Shown here one piece after another: positions 19,807-27,696 of a DNA stretch of 64,000 bases; within the stretch, counting starts at the first letter, position 1; every line of letters begins with the position of its first letter. The DNA comes from Trichococcus palustris (GTDB lineage: Bacteria; Bacillota; Bacilli; Lactobacillales; Aerococcaceae), in contig NZ_FOTD01000014.1 of NCBI RefSeq assembly GCF_900114465.1, forward strand, positions 20,319-84,318. Reading direction: 5' to 3'. Made by a program: the position numbers and the translations under genes. The notes beneath the pieces are model-generated. The model worked only from the letters and a program-made list of their open reading frames with translations, had not been told where the DNA came from and made no database searches.

Positions 19807-20028
19807 TCTATATCTCCTCTTACTGTCTGATTAACTTTATTTATATTTGGCACCTGGGCCGGAACAAAAAACCGGCGCTTTGCCTCATCCTCTTTTTTAA
19901 ACGTTCTTGTCTGTAACCTGCTGACTGCTTCCTTAACTAAGGCAAGGGGAATCTCACTTGTCCGTACGCCTAAAAAATTGGTTCCGTTGACGCCAAGGAC
20001 TCACGGCTGAAACTGTGTTGATGATGCC

Positions 20029-20056
20029 ATCATCTCAATTATTTTTTGTGTGTCAA
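20029..20056 (-). promoter_or_regulatory. Candidate secA promoter
   Basis: On the minus strand a consensus -35 TTGACA (20051-20056) is followed after 16 bp by GATGAT (20029-20034). It implies a leader of about 215 nt before the secA ATG. Confidence 0.4.
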
Positions 20057-20261
20057 ACGAGGCTAAAACCTAATATGAAAAGAATGCGCCTTATATTCCA
20101 TGCCCAAAACGAGGAACTTTTCGGCGTTTTTTCATTAATTCTTATATCTTTACCATTCTATCATTACTTTGCAGCATTTTAAACTATTTTATAAATTATG
20201 AGTTGATCCGTGGCCTGTTCAGAAAGTTCAAACCAATTTTCCATCAAAAATGATATCCAAT

Positions 20262-20298
20262 CAAAAAAACGGGTCCCGGACTGAAGTCCCGGACCCAT
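20262..20298 (-). terminator. hpf terminator
   Basis: On the minus strand, arms GGGTCCGGGACT/AGTCCGGGACCC (with small mismatches) are followed by seven T. Confidence 0.85.
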
Positions 20299-20319
20299 TA
20301 GCTATTCAAAACCTATTTG

Positions 20320-20370
20320 TTAAGCCGCGTTCCCAATTGCTGGGTCGGCGTGCCTTTTCTCGGCTTAATC
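20320..20370 (-). other. Structured element at the hpf stop codon
   Basis: On the minus strand TTAAGCCG and CGGCTTAA form an 8-bp perfect stem enclosing about 30 nt with a small CCCA/TGGG hairpin. The hpf TAA lies in the outer arm. It is single-copy in the window and may form part of the 3' untranslated structure. Confidence 0.5.
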
Positions 20371-20925
20371 TGTTTCAATAAGACCGAACTTGCCGTCTTT
20401 ACGGCGGTACACGATGCTCGTGCCGTTCGTTTCTGAATCTTCAAAAATGAAGAAGTTATGTCCAAGCATATTCATCTGCAATACAGCTTCTTCGCTATCC
20501 ATAGGTTTAAGAGACAAACGTTTGGTACGAACGATTTCAAGTTGGTTTTCATCGTCCTCCAATTTCTCTTCCACCGGTTGCGGCCCATTGCCTAAATCAA
20601 ATCCTTTTTCTCTTGATTTACGGTGAATTTTGGTTTTATATTTGCGGACTTGACGTTCTAATTTATCCACAACTAAATCAATGCTCCCATATAAATCACT
20701 TGAGGTTTCCTCTGCTCTTAAAACAAGGAATGGTAGAGGAATCGTAACTTCCACCGTCGCTGATTTTTCAGCTGGGAAAGGATATACCGTCAAATTTACA
20801 TGTGCTGTGGTTTCAGGCGGCACATTTGTGAAGTATTTATCCAATCTGCCCAGTTTTTTTTCAACATAGTTGCGAATCGGTTCGGTTACCTCAATATTTT
20901 CTCCTCGGACATTATACTTAAACAT
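20365..20925 (-). CDS. hpf: Long-form ribosome hibernation promoting factor
   Basis: Long HPF binds the 30S subunit and dimerises 70S ribosomes to 100S in stationary phase. The start chosen is MFKYNVRGEN at 20923-20925, 8 nt after AAAGGAG; an upstream ATG would add ten residues that do not match the family. The 186 residues hold the N-terminal S30AE domain (1-100), a charged linker, and the C-terminal dimerisation domain (about 125-186: NMLGHNFFIFEDSETN, IVYRRKDGKFGLIE). A promoter with an overlapping cre-like site lies upstream. Confidence 0.95.
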   Translation of the reverse strand: MFKYNVRGENIEVTEPIRNYVEKKLGRLDKYFTNVPPETTAHVNLTVYPFPAEKSATVEVTIPLPFLVLRAEETSSDLYGSIDLVVDKLERQVRKYKTKIHRKSREKGFDLGNGPQPVEEKLEDDENQLEIVRTKRLSLKPMDSEEAVLQMNMLGHNFFIFEDSETNGTSIVYRRKDGKFGLIETD

Positions 20926-21010
20926 AGCACTCTCTCCTTTCGTCTGATTCATCATCAGATAAAGACAACCCTATGCCTATGGACCACTCATAGGAGGTTT
21001 CTTTAACTAT

Positions 21011-21039
21011 ATTATAATGTAAGCGCGTTAATATTACAA
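21011..21039 (-). promoter_or_regulatory. hpf promoter with an overlapping cre-like site
   Basis: On the minus strand the -35 is TTGTAA (21034-21039) and the -10 is TATAAT (21011-21016), 17 bp apart. The plus-strand sequence TGTAAGCGCGTTAA (21018-21031) lies between them. It matches 12 of 14 positions of the CcpA cre consensus as I score it, so catabolite control is possible. Confidence 0.55.
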
Positions 21040-21054
21040 TGTATTTCAATCGGA

Positions 21055-21744
21055 TTATCTAGCAATCGAAAAAGATTCCACCGATGCAAAACCATACTTG
21101 TACAGGAGCGCTTTGGCGTGGTGTAGCGTTCTTCCAGTGGTATATACGTCGTCAAAAAGAATGATTTTCTTCTTCAAATAATCTTCATAATCCTGCCTTA
21201 AATCGAAAGGTTGTTGGGATGCCATCCGTTCTTGTCTGTTTTTCTCGGATTGTTTGCCTCCTTGATGGCTGTTTCCCATAAGCATTTGACTCGGTATCCC
21301 CGCCTGTTTCAGCATCTCCTCGCACTGATTGAATCCTCTTTCTGCAAAACTGGTTTGGGATATCGGCAGCGGAACGAAGAGTGCGCCTTTATTTTTTTGC
21401 TGATACTGCTGCAGTTCCGTTCGAAAAGCCCCGGTCAAACGATGATCCCCTTGAAACTTATAACGATGCAGCCAATCTTTCACCGCCCCCTCATAGGCAT
21501 AAAAAGCGGTATGCCTGATGGCCAATTGCGGATAAAGCCGCTCCCAATTCCGGCAATCCTCGCAATAATCCCCTGTTTCCTGTCTGCGCATGCAGCCTGG
21601 GCAAGTGGTCGTTCCCGACAGGGCGGGCAGCTTCCGTAGGCATTCCTGACAGGCCAGTGCGGGCAGCCTCTCCCGGAATTGGAATAATTCCCGCAACGTC
21701 AAACTTTCAGTGATCCAGCGATCACAAAACAGGCATTGGCCCAT
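21055..21744 (-). CDS. comFC: Competence protein ComFC (phosphoribosyltransferase-like)
   Basis: ComFC is needed for DNA uptake in competent Gram-positive bacteria and works with the helicase ComFA. The 229 residues start with a double zinc-ribbon (CLFC...CQEC, CPGC...CEDC). The C-terminal PRTase domain carries the PRPP-type loop ILFDDVYTTGRT near 200. I chose the ATG at 21742-21744 (MGQCLFC). It overlaps the end of comFA by 23 bp, so the two are coupled. Confidence 0.93.
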   Translation of the reverse strand: MGQCLFCDRWITESLTLRELFQFRERLPALACQECLRKLPALSGTTTCPGCMRRQETGDYCEDCRNWERLYPQLAIRHTAFYAYEGAVKDWLHRYKFQGDHRLTGAFRTELQQYQQKNKGALFVPLPISQTSFAERGFNQCEEMLKQAGIPSQMLMGNSHQGGKQSEKNRQERMASQQPFDLRQDYEDYLKKKIILFDDVYTTGRTLHHAKALLYKYGFASVESFSIAR

Positions 21745-23092
21745 GCAGCAACCCTCTCTTCCGCGCCTCACTGTTCATCTCTTTTATTTGCCGGACCGCG
21801 CCCTTCAGCGCTTTCGTTTTCCCGTAGTGTCCATATACAACCAACCCGGTCGGGAAATCTTTGTGGCGCCCGGCCCTTCCGGCTATCTGGACTAAAGAGG
21901 ATTCGGTGAATACTCTGTCTTCTGTCCCCAAAACAAAGACATCGATATCCCGGAAGGTAACCCCTCTTTCCAAAATTGTCGTCGTCATCAGAAAATCATA
22001 TTCCTCGGAACGCATTCTTTTGACTTTCTCTTCACGTTCCGGATCGGCTGCTGAAACGGAAGTGAATTTCTTTTCAGGGAACAGTTCCCGCATCCAGATT
22101 TCCAACGACTCCATCAAGCGGATGTGGGGCAAAAACAGCAGAAATCTTCTTCCGCTCTCTAATTGCCTGCGGATCAGCAGCATGAATTTGGTTCTGCTGT
22201 TCTTTTTCGCGATCGCTTTCCGCCAATCACCGACCCACAAACATTTCGGTTCAGGTAAAGGGTATTTGTGGTAGCGCGCGGGCAGGATGGTTGCCGTCAA
22301 TTCCCTGTTTTTGATTTCCTTTTGCATCTCCCGTGAAGGCGTGGCCGTCAAATAGATCAATGCGCTCTCTTTTTTCCGTGACTTCTGCGCGCCAAATTGC
22401 AAAGCGTCATCGTTATGGTAAGGAAAAGAATCGATTTCATCGATGATCAATAGATCGAATGCTTCCCTGAATCGCAGCAATTGATGCGTTGTGGCGATCA
22501 CAAGCGGCGTGTAACGGTAGCTTTCTTCAGCCCCGCCATACAATAGCGCCAGCGGAACCAGCGGGAATGCTTGGCGGATCCTCGGCGCCAATTCCAGGCA
22601 AACATCCACCCGGGGCGATGCGATGCAGACGCGGCCATTCTGTTTCAGGCAATCAGCAATGCCCGCGAAAATCATTTCCGTCTTGCCCGAACCGGCAACC
22701 GCCCAGATCAAGCGGGTCTGTTTTCCCTTTACAGTGGCGATGATTTCTTTTGATGCTCGCTCCTGTTCAGGGGACAATTGCCCCTGCCATTCCAAAACGG
22801 GTCCCGGAATGGTTTCGAATCGGTTTGCTTCGGGCAGGTGATAAAGTTCTGTGCAGGCCTTTATTTTCCCCATATTCAGGCAATCCGCACAATAAAAACA
22901 TTTCCCGCCGCAAAAGCAAGGCGCGCTCACAAGGCTCTTTTTATTACTTGTCCCGCAGCGCGAACAGACCGGTGTCCCTTTCACCAGGCTGAAACCGGCT
23001 TTCTTTTCGGCCCGTTCCAGGATGCTGGCGTCCACATTCCGCAACTCTTCTTTGGTCAGTTCTCTGCCGAATAATAATTCTTGATCATCCAT
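21722..23092 (-). CDS. comFA: Competence DNA-import helicase ComFA
   Basis: ComFA is a DEAD-type ATPase that drives single-stranded DNA import during transformation. The 456 residues hold an N-terminal four-Cys zinc finger (CSRCG...CFCGGKCFYC...CADC), Walker A AVAGSGKTE, Walker B LLIIDEIDSFPY and a C-terminal helicase domain ending with QIAGRAGRH. The start is ATG 23090-23092; a GTG three codons earlier is also open. No com-box (CIN-like TACGAATA) is visible upstream, so competence-specific control is not shown. Confidence 0.94.
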   Translation of the reverse strand: MDDQELLFGRELTKEELRNVDASILERAEKKAGFSLVKGTPVCSRCGTSNKKSLVSAPCFCGGKCFYCADCLNMGKIKACTELYHLPEANRFETIPGPVLEWQGQLSPEQERASKEIIATVKGKQTRLIWAVAGSGKTEMIFAGIADCLKQNGRVCIASPRVDVCLELAPRIRQAFPLVPLALLYGGAEESYRYTPLVIATTHQLLRFREAFDLLIIDEIDSFPYHNDDALQFGAQKSRKKESALIYLTATPSREMQKEIKNRELTATILPARYHKYPLPEPKCLWVGDWRKAIAKKNSRTKFMLLIRRQLESGRRFLLFLPHIRLMESLEIWMRELFPEKKFTSVSAADPEREEKVKRMRSEEYDFLMTTTILERGVTFRDIDVFVLGTEDRVFTESSLVQIAGRAGRHKDFPTGLVVYGHYGKTKALKGAVRQIKEMNSEARKRGLLHGPMPVL

Positions 23093-23181
23093 ACTCCCCA
23101 CTTCCCCTTTTGTTGCTTGCCCTACACCTGTTAGCTACGCAAATAGGCCCGGGAAATTTCCCGGACCTTCCTGAAAGAAGA

Positions 23182-23222
23182 ACAAAAAGAGGGGGTTGTC
23201 TCGAACTGAGACAGCCCCCTCG
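23182..23222 (-). terminator. Terminator downstream of tRNA-Leu
   Basis: On the minus strand, arms GAGGGGG-TGTCTC/GAGACA-CCCCCTC are followed by TTTTTGTT. Confidence 0.85.
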
Positions 23223-23236
23223 CTTTATTTTATTTA

Positions 23237-23320
23237 TGGCCACGAAGGGACTTGAACCCTCACATCGAAACCGATACCAGATTCTGAGTCTGGCGCGTCT
23301 GCCTATTCCGCCACATGGCC
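23237..23320 (-). tRNA. tRNA-Leu (anticodon CAG)
   Basis: This 84-nt class II tRNA lies on the minus strand. The acceptor arms are GGCCATG/CGTGGCC with discriminator A, and the D stem is GCG/CGC. The anticodon stem CCAGA/TCTGG encloses CTCAGAA, giving anticodon CAG for CUG codons. The long variable arm is ATCG/CGAT and the T arm is GAGGG-TTCAAGT-CCCTT. CCA is not encoded. A possible promoter (TGTACA-17-TATTAT) lies upstream. Confidence 0.95.
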
Positions 23321-23406
23321 AGTAAGATTGAAACGATATTTACATAATACGCCTTTTTTCAGCAGTTGTACAGTCCAAAATGGCTAAAAATACCGTAAAA
23401 ATATTT

Positions 23407-23955
23407 TCAGCCTCTGAACGGAAATTGCTTCAAGGGAATATAGGCTAAACGCCCCTCCACCTGTTTGCTCTCGAATAGCGTAAGCTGCGAGACTTTCATT
23501 CGAACAGGATCGGCGGGGGCAAACGCCCCCGGTTCGCCCCATTCTTTGGACAACACAATGCCCCGCCCTAAGGAAAGATGCGGGATGAAGGCGACTTCGT
23601 CAGCCATCTTTATATTTTCCGACAGCAAGGCAGCGTTCACGCGCTTATATAACAGCTGCAGCTTTTCATTCGCTTCGATCCCCACCCAAACGACCGCTTT
23701 ATTTTTTTTGGGGAATGCCCCCAACTGACTGGTCTTGATCATGAATGGTGCCTGTTCGGCTGTGGAAGCCGCAAGTATGTCCTCGATCTTATCCAATTGC
23801 TCTCCAGTAACAGCCCCGATGAAGCGGAGCGTCAGATGGAAATTTTCCTCAGCGGTGAACTTTCCACTTTCGCAGCCTTTTTTTACTTCCGCTTGGATGG
23901 TCTTCAGATGGTTCTTCATTTTTTCAGATAGTTCGATGCCGATAAAAACTCTCAT
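23407..23955 (-). CDS. thpR: RNA 2',3'-cyclic phosphodiesterase (LigT/ThpR family)
   Basis: This family opens RNA 2',3'-cyclic phosphates and can ligate tRNA halves through 2'-5' bonds in vitro. The 182 residues carry both catalytic HxTx-type motifs, HLTL (residue ~43, FHLTLRFIG) and HLSL (~131, PHLSLGRG). The second has Ser for Thr, as is common. Length is typical. It lies downstream of murE behind a terminator and next to tRNA-Leu on the same strand. The cellular role is unknown for the family. Confidence 0.9.
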   Translation of the reverse strand: MRVFIGIELSEKMKNHLKTIQAEVKKGCESGKFTAEENFHLTLRFIGAVTGEQLDKIEDILAASTAEQAPFMIKTSQLGAFPKKNKAVVWVGIEANEKLQLLYKRVNAALLSENIKMADEVAFIPHLSLGRGIVLSKEWGEPGAFAPADPVRMKVSQLTLFESKQVEGRLAYIPLKQFPFRG

Positions 23956-23988
23956 ATGCCGTTCTCCTTTCTGTTATCAGTGTACAGG

Positions 23989-24019
23989 AAAAGGCAGAAC
24001 GTAAAAAGTCCTGCCTTCC
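23989..24019 (-). terminator. Probable murE terminator
   Basis: On the minus strand, arms AAGGCAG/CTGCCTT surround a 13-nt loop and are followed by a short T run (TTCC). Confidence 0.55.
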
Positions 24020-24113
24020 CAATAATGTATCTAATGCCTGCTGATCATATCCATGAAATGCCGCACCGGTTCTTCCGCCTTCGCTCATTCCCGCGGATTT
24101 CTTTCCGGTGGGC

Positions 24114-25610
24114 TTAGCGGGACCGTTTCGCGTTCCTGGCGGCAATCGCTCTTGCTGCGACTTCGCTGTCCAGAAGGTATCTCATCGTTCCCTTGTCGTT
24201 ATAGTCCGATTCGTGGCCACGTCCCAGGATGATGACCGTATCTTCCGGCTCAGCCATCGCGATCGCATGCAGTATCGCTTCTTCACGGTTTTCGATATAT
24301 TCGTAGTTATCTTTTTCAATGCCCGCAATCATCATTTCAATGATTTGTTCCTGCGGCTCTTTGCCGGTATCGTCCGTGGTCAGGACAACATGATCGGATA
24401 ATTCCGTCCCGATGCGCGCCATGATCGGACGTTTCTCATGCTCGCGTTCGCCGGCTCCGCCGAACACGGAGATAAGCCTTCCCTTGGTGAATTCCCGGAC
24501 AACGCTCAACACTTTTTCCATCGCATCCGGCGAGTGCGCAAAATCAACGTAAACGCCGATGTCTTGAGCCCCTGGAACGATCTCCAGTCTCCCTGCAACG
24601 CCTTCAAGGTTGGCGACCGCCTTCGTCGCATCTTCCAGAGCGATGCCGGTAGCGTAGACAGCAGCCAAAGCGGCCAACGTATTCGAAACATTGTACAGGC
24701 CGACCAAATTCGTCACGACGGGGTAGCTTTCCCCATTCACGATCAGGTCGAAATGCGTCTGGGTTTGGCTATAGGAAATGTTCGCCGCAAAAAAGTCGGC
24801 CGTCTCATCTTCGACGCTGTAGGAAATCACCTCGGCAGCCGTAGCGATGCGGTAACTATGGATCGTCTCGTCATCGGCATTCAAAACAGCCGTTTTGGTG
24901 CGGCCATTTTTTCTGCCGTTGCCCAATTGGGAGAAGATCAATTTTTTGGATTCCGCATAAGCTTCCATGGTGTGATGGAATTCCATATGTTCATGCGTCA
25001 AGTTCGTCATGATCGCCACATCCACATCCAGCCCCCACGCGCGCCCCATTTCCAAAGCGATGGAAGACAGTTCCAACGTGAAGTATTCCGTTTCCATGTC
25101 CACCATTTGACGCAGCGATTGTTGCATCGTGATGCTGTCTGGGGTAGTGTTTTTTGTTTTAATGACCTCGTCGCCGACATGCATTTCAATGGTTCCCATC
25201 AAGCCGGTTTTGTGATGCAACCCCTTCAGGATGGCTTCGACAAGATACGTCACCGTCGTTTTTCCGTTTGTCCCCGTAACGCCGATGACTTGCATCGCTT
25301 CGCTGGGGTAGTCATAAAAACGGTTTGCCAGCAGACTCATCGCTTTCCCCGTATCCGAAACATAGACGACCGGCACATCGCCGGCTATCGCTTGGATGTC
25401 CTTGCGTGCGACGATCAGGCTTGCACCGTTTGCCGCTGCTTTCTCTACGTAGCGATGGCCGTCCACTTGGGTGCCTTCTATGCAGATGAAGAGATCACCC
25501 GGCTGGATGGCGCGGGAATCCTGGCTGATGGCATTGATAGTTAAGTCGGCCGTTAAGGTTCCGACAATTTTTTTCATTTTGATTACATCGATTAAATCTG
25601 TAGCTTTCAC
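24114..25610 (-). CDS. murE: UDP-MurNAc-tripeptide synthetase MurE
   Basis: MurE adds the third amino acid to the UDP-MurNAc dipeptide in peptidoglycan synthesis. I chose GTG 25608-25610 (VKATDLIDVIK), 5 nt after AAGGTGA; the frame stays open upstream without family-like sequence. The 498 residues hold the ATP loop VTGTNGKTT near 118 and the catalytic VDFAHSPDAMEKV region. Where diaminopimelate enzymes have DNPR, this protein reads TTDDTGKEP, which favours L-lysine as the substrate. It stands alone, away from a division and cell-wall cluster. Confidence 0.94.
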   Translation of the reverse strand: MKATDLIDVIKMKKIVGTLTADLTINAISQDSRAIQPGDLFICIEGTQVDGHRYVEKAAANGASLIVARKDIQAIAGDVPVVYVSDTGKAMSLLANRFYDYPSEAMQVIGVTGTNGKTTVTYLVEAILKGLHHKTGLMGTIEMHVGDEVIKTKNTTPDSITMQQSLRQMVDMETEYFTLELSSIALEMGRAWGLDVDVAIMTNLTHEHMEFHHTMEAYAESKKLIFSQLGNGRKNGRTKTAVLNADDETIHSYRIATAAEVISYSVEDETADFFAANISYSQTQTHFDLIVNGESYPVVTNLVGLYNVSNTLAALAAVYATGIALEDATKAVANLEGVAGRLEIVPGAQDIGVYVDFAHSPDAMEKVLSVVREFTKGRLISVFGGAGEREHEKRPIMARIGTELSDHVVLTTDDTGKEPQEQIIEMMIAGIEKDNYEYIENREEAILHAIAMAEPEDTVIILGRGHESDYNDKGTMRYLLDSEVAARAIAARNAKRSR

Positions 25611-25776
25611 GCAGATCACCTTTCTATCGGCCTCTTGCGGCCATTTTCCATCTATTCTTACATACAATACCACAAATGGAAATGATGGGGAAGCAATTTT
25701 CAGCCCCTCCGGCACACCGGAATAGCTCGAATCTGTGATAGAATAAATCAGGAATCTTTTCAGGGGAGGAATGGAT

Positions 25777-26457
25777 ATGTTAACCAGTTATAAAACAATC
25801 GCACATGATGGAAATACGGAAATCGTCATAAAAGGATCGTGCTTCATCTGCACCTTGAAACGCGTCTATTCAGAAGACGAAGCGAAGGAATTCATCCAAG
25901 CAATAAAAAAGGATCATTGGAAGGCGACGCATAATTGTTCTGCCTATCTAATCGGTGACCAAAATGAAATCCAACGGGCACACGATGATGGTGAGCCTTC
26001 CGGCACAGCCGGTGTGCCCATGCTGGAAGTATTGAAGAAGAACGGCCTCCACTATGTAGCGGCCGTTGTGACCCGCTATTTCGGCGGTACTAAATTGGGT
26101 GCGGGCGGACTGATCCGCGCCTACAGCAAATCGGTTTCCACTGCACTGAACGAAATCGGGCTTGTGGAACGCTCCCTTCAGAGAAAAGTCGGAAGCATCG
26201 TTTCTTACGCAGCCTCAGGAAAGCTGGAAAACTACCTGCAGCAATCGAAATACACGTTGGTGGATACACAATATACCGATCAAGTGTGCTTCGTCTGCGG
26301 CATTCCCGAGGAAGAAGTCGCTGCCTTCCAAGGGGAAATCACCAACATCATGAACGGCCGTGTCGTCTTTGAAGTCGGTGAACAGGGCTACGTCGAAAAA
26401 CGGCTTGCACGAACGGATGCAGACGATGCCACACTGGATGACGAAGATTTCGAATGA
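25777..26457 (+). CDS. YigZ/IMPACT-family protein
   Basis: This conserved protein has 226 residues. The N-terminal IMPACT domain (about 20-125) carries DDGEPSGTAG and YFGGTKLGAGGLIRAY. A ferredoxin-like C-terminal DUF1949 follows (about 140-205). The start is the ATG at 25777, 7 nt after GGAGG; an ATG two codons earlier is too close. Homologues are linked to translation stress in eukaryotes; the bacterial function is not settled. It is divergent from murE and convergent with tagO. Confidence 0.88.
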   Translation: MLTSYKTIAHDGNTEIVIKGSCFICTLKRVYSEDEAKEFIQAIKKDHWKATHNCSAYLIGDQNEIQRAHDDGEPSGTAGVPMLEVLKKNGLHYVAAVVTRYFGGTKLGAGGLIRAYSKSVSTALNEIGLVERSLQRKVGSIVSYAASGKLENYLQQSKYTLVDTQYTDQVCFVCGIPEEEVAAFQGEITNIMNGRVVFEVGEQGYVEKRLARTDADDATLDDEDFE

Positions 26458-26461
26458 AATA

Positions 26462-26505
26462 AAAACTGCCCGATTGCGCCCTTTCTTAGGACAATCGAGC
26501 AGTTT
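26462..26505. terminator. Bidirectional terminator between yigZ and tagO
   Basis: Arms AACTGC-CGATTG/CAATCG-GCAGTT are flanked by A and T runs, serving both convergent genes. Confidence 0.8.
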
Positions 26506-27604
26506 ATTTTTCTTTTTTCCCTTTTTCGCGCATCAGGCGATACAAGGCTCTGCGTAATTTGGAATTCCGGCTGTCCAATAGATTGAAGGATGCAATGAAC
26601 AGGAAGACCCCGAAAATGACGCCGATCGTCAGCACAATCGTACCTAGGAAGCTGGATATCGGGTACAGCAATGCCGTCATAGAAAAGATGATCGCCAAAG
26701 CATAGATGACCAATACGGTTTGCCTGTGGGTGAACCCCAGACGCAACAAACGATGGTGCAGATGGCTTTTATCTTTCGAACTAATGGACCGCCTGTGCAT
26801 GGTTCTGCGCAAAACGGCAGCAATCGTATCCGTCAACGGCACCCCTAAAATCGCAACCGGAATCAATAACGAAACGAAGGTGGCATGCTTCAGTCCGTAC
26901 AGGGAAAGCAACGAAATCATATAGCCGATGAACAAGGAACCCGTATCCCCCAAGAAAATCGATGCGGGATAAAAATTAAATGGCAAAAAGCCCAGCAAAC
27001 TCGCCACCAAAAGGAAAATCATAACGACGACTGCAATACTCATCGTTTCAGTGAACAAATAGCTGACCAGCCCCATCGTCGCCAAGGAGATGATCGATGT
27101 CCCCGCCGCCAGGCCGTCCAGCCCATCTGTCAGATTGACTGCATTCGTAATGAGCGCAATCCACAGCATCATCACCAGATAGCCGCCTAATTGATGGAAC
27201 GCGATGGTCCCTAAGATATCCACCGTGAAGCTGTCCACTTTGATTTCAGTGAAGAAGTAGACAATATTTGAGGCCAACAGGATTCCAGCCATCTTTTGCC
27301 GCGGCTTCAGTTCATACCGGTCATCCACGATGCCGGTCAACAGAATGACCAACGAACTCAAAAAGATAACGAGGACATCCGGCATTCGATTGCCGAGCGG
27401 GATGCCGATGAAGTACATTCCCCAATACGTCAAAAAGATGGCGATACCGCCCATTGTAGGTGTTTCTTTGGTATGCACTTTAGCTTTTGATGGCTTATCG
27501 GTCCAATGGAAGCGACAAGCCAACTTGCGGAACGAATAGGTCAGCGCAGCACTGACTAAAATGGTTGCAAAAAACAAAAAAACAAAACGCACGAAGAAGC
27601 TCAC
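26504..27604 (-). CDS. tagO: UDP-GlcNAc:undecaprenyl-phosphate GlcNAc-1-phosphate transferase (TagO/WecA)
   Basis: TagO starts lipid-linked synthesis of wall teichoic acid and other GlcNAc-primed polymers at the membrane. The 366 residues show about eleven membrane helices and the family motifs: IVDDRYELKP (near 95), NAVNLTDGLDGLA (near 150), FLGDTGSLFIG (near 215) and the cytoplasmic KDKSHLHHRLL (near 275). It is the last gene of a run with pncB, nadE and an LTA synthase. Confidence 0.92.
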   Translation of the reverse strand: MSFFVRFVFLFFATILVSAALTYSFRKLACRFHWTDKPSKAKVHTKETPTMGGIAIFLTYWGMYFIGIPLGNRMPDVLVIFLSSLVILLTGIVDDRYELKPRQKMAGILLASNIVYFFTEIKVDSFTVDILGTIAFHQLGGYLVMMLWIALITNAVNLTDGLDGLAAGTSIISLATMGLVSYLFTETMSIAVVVMIFLLVASLLGFLPFNFYPASIFLGDTGSLFIGYMISLLSLYGLKHATFVSLLIPVAILGVPLTDTIAAVLRRTMHRRSISSKDKSHLHHRLLRLGFTHRQTVLVIYALAIIFSMTALLYPISSFLGTIVLTIGVIFGVFLFIASFNLLDSRNSKLRRALYRLMREKGKKEK

Positions 27605-27696
27605 CGATGTCCCCCCTTTCTTCCTCTACTCCTCTAATCATATGGGATTATAGCGGTTCTTGCAAATAATTTCTGGGGGACTGCAAAACCCTTTGG

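Larger units (their letters stand above)
19807..20364. other. 558-bp hpf-secA intergenic region
   Basis: From the hpf side it holds a structured element at the hpf stop, the hpf terminator, a candidate secA promoter, then a leader of over 200 nt. The leader contains small stems such as CCGG/CCGG at about 19858-19877. On the minus strand there are only very short ATG frames (10-14 codons) and one start-less open frame of about 74 codons reading toward secA. No convincing gene was found. Confidence 0.5.

Noticed and set aside
19921..20100. Small peptide genes upstream of secA (10-14 codons)
   Set aside because: No good ribosome-binding site or arrest-like motif is visible, and frames of this length are expected by chance.
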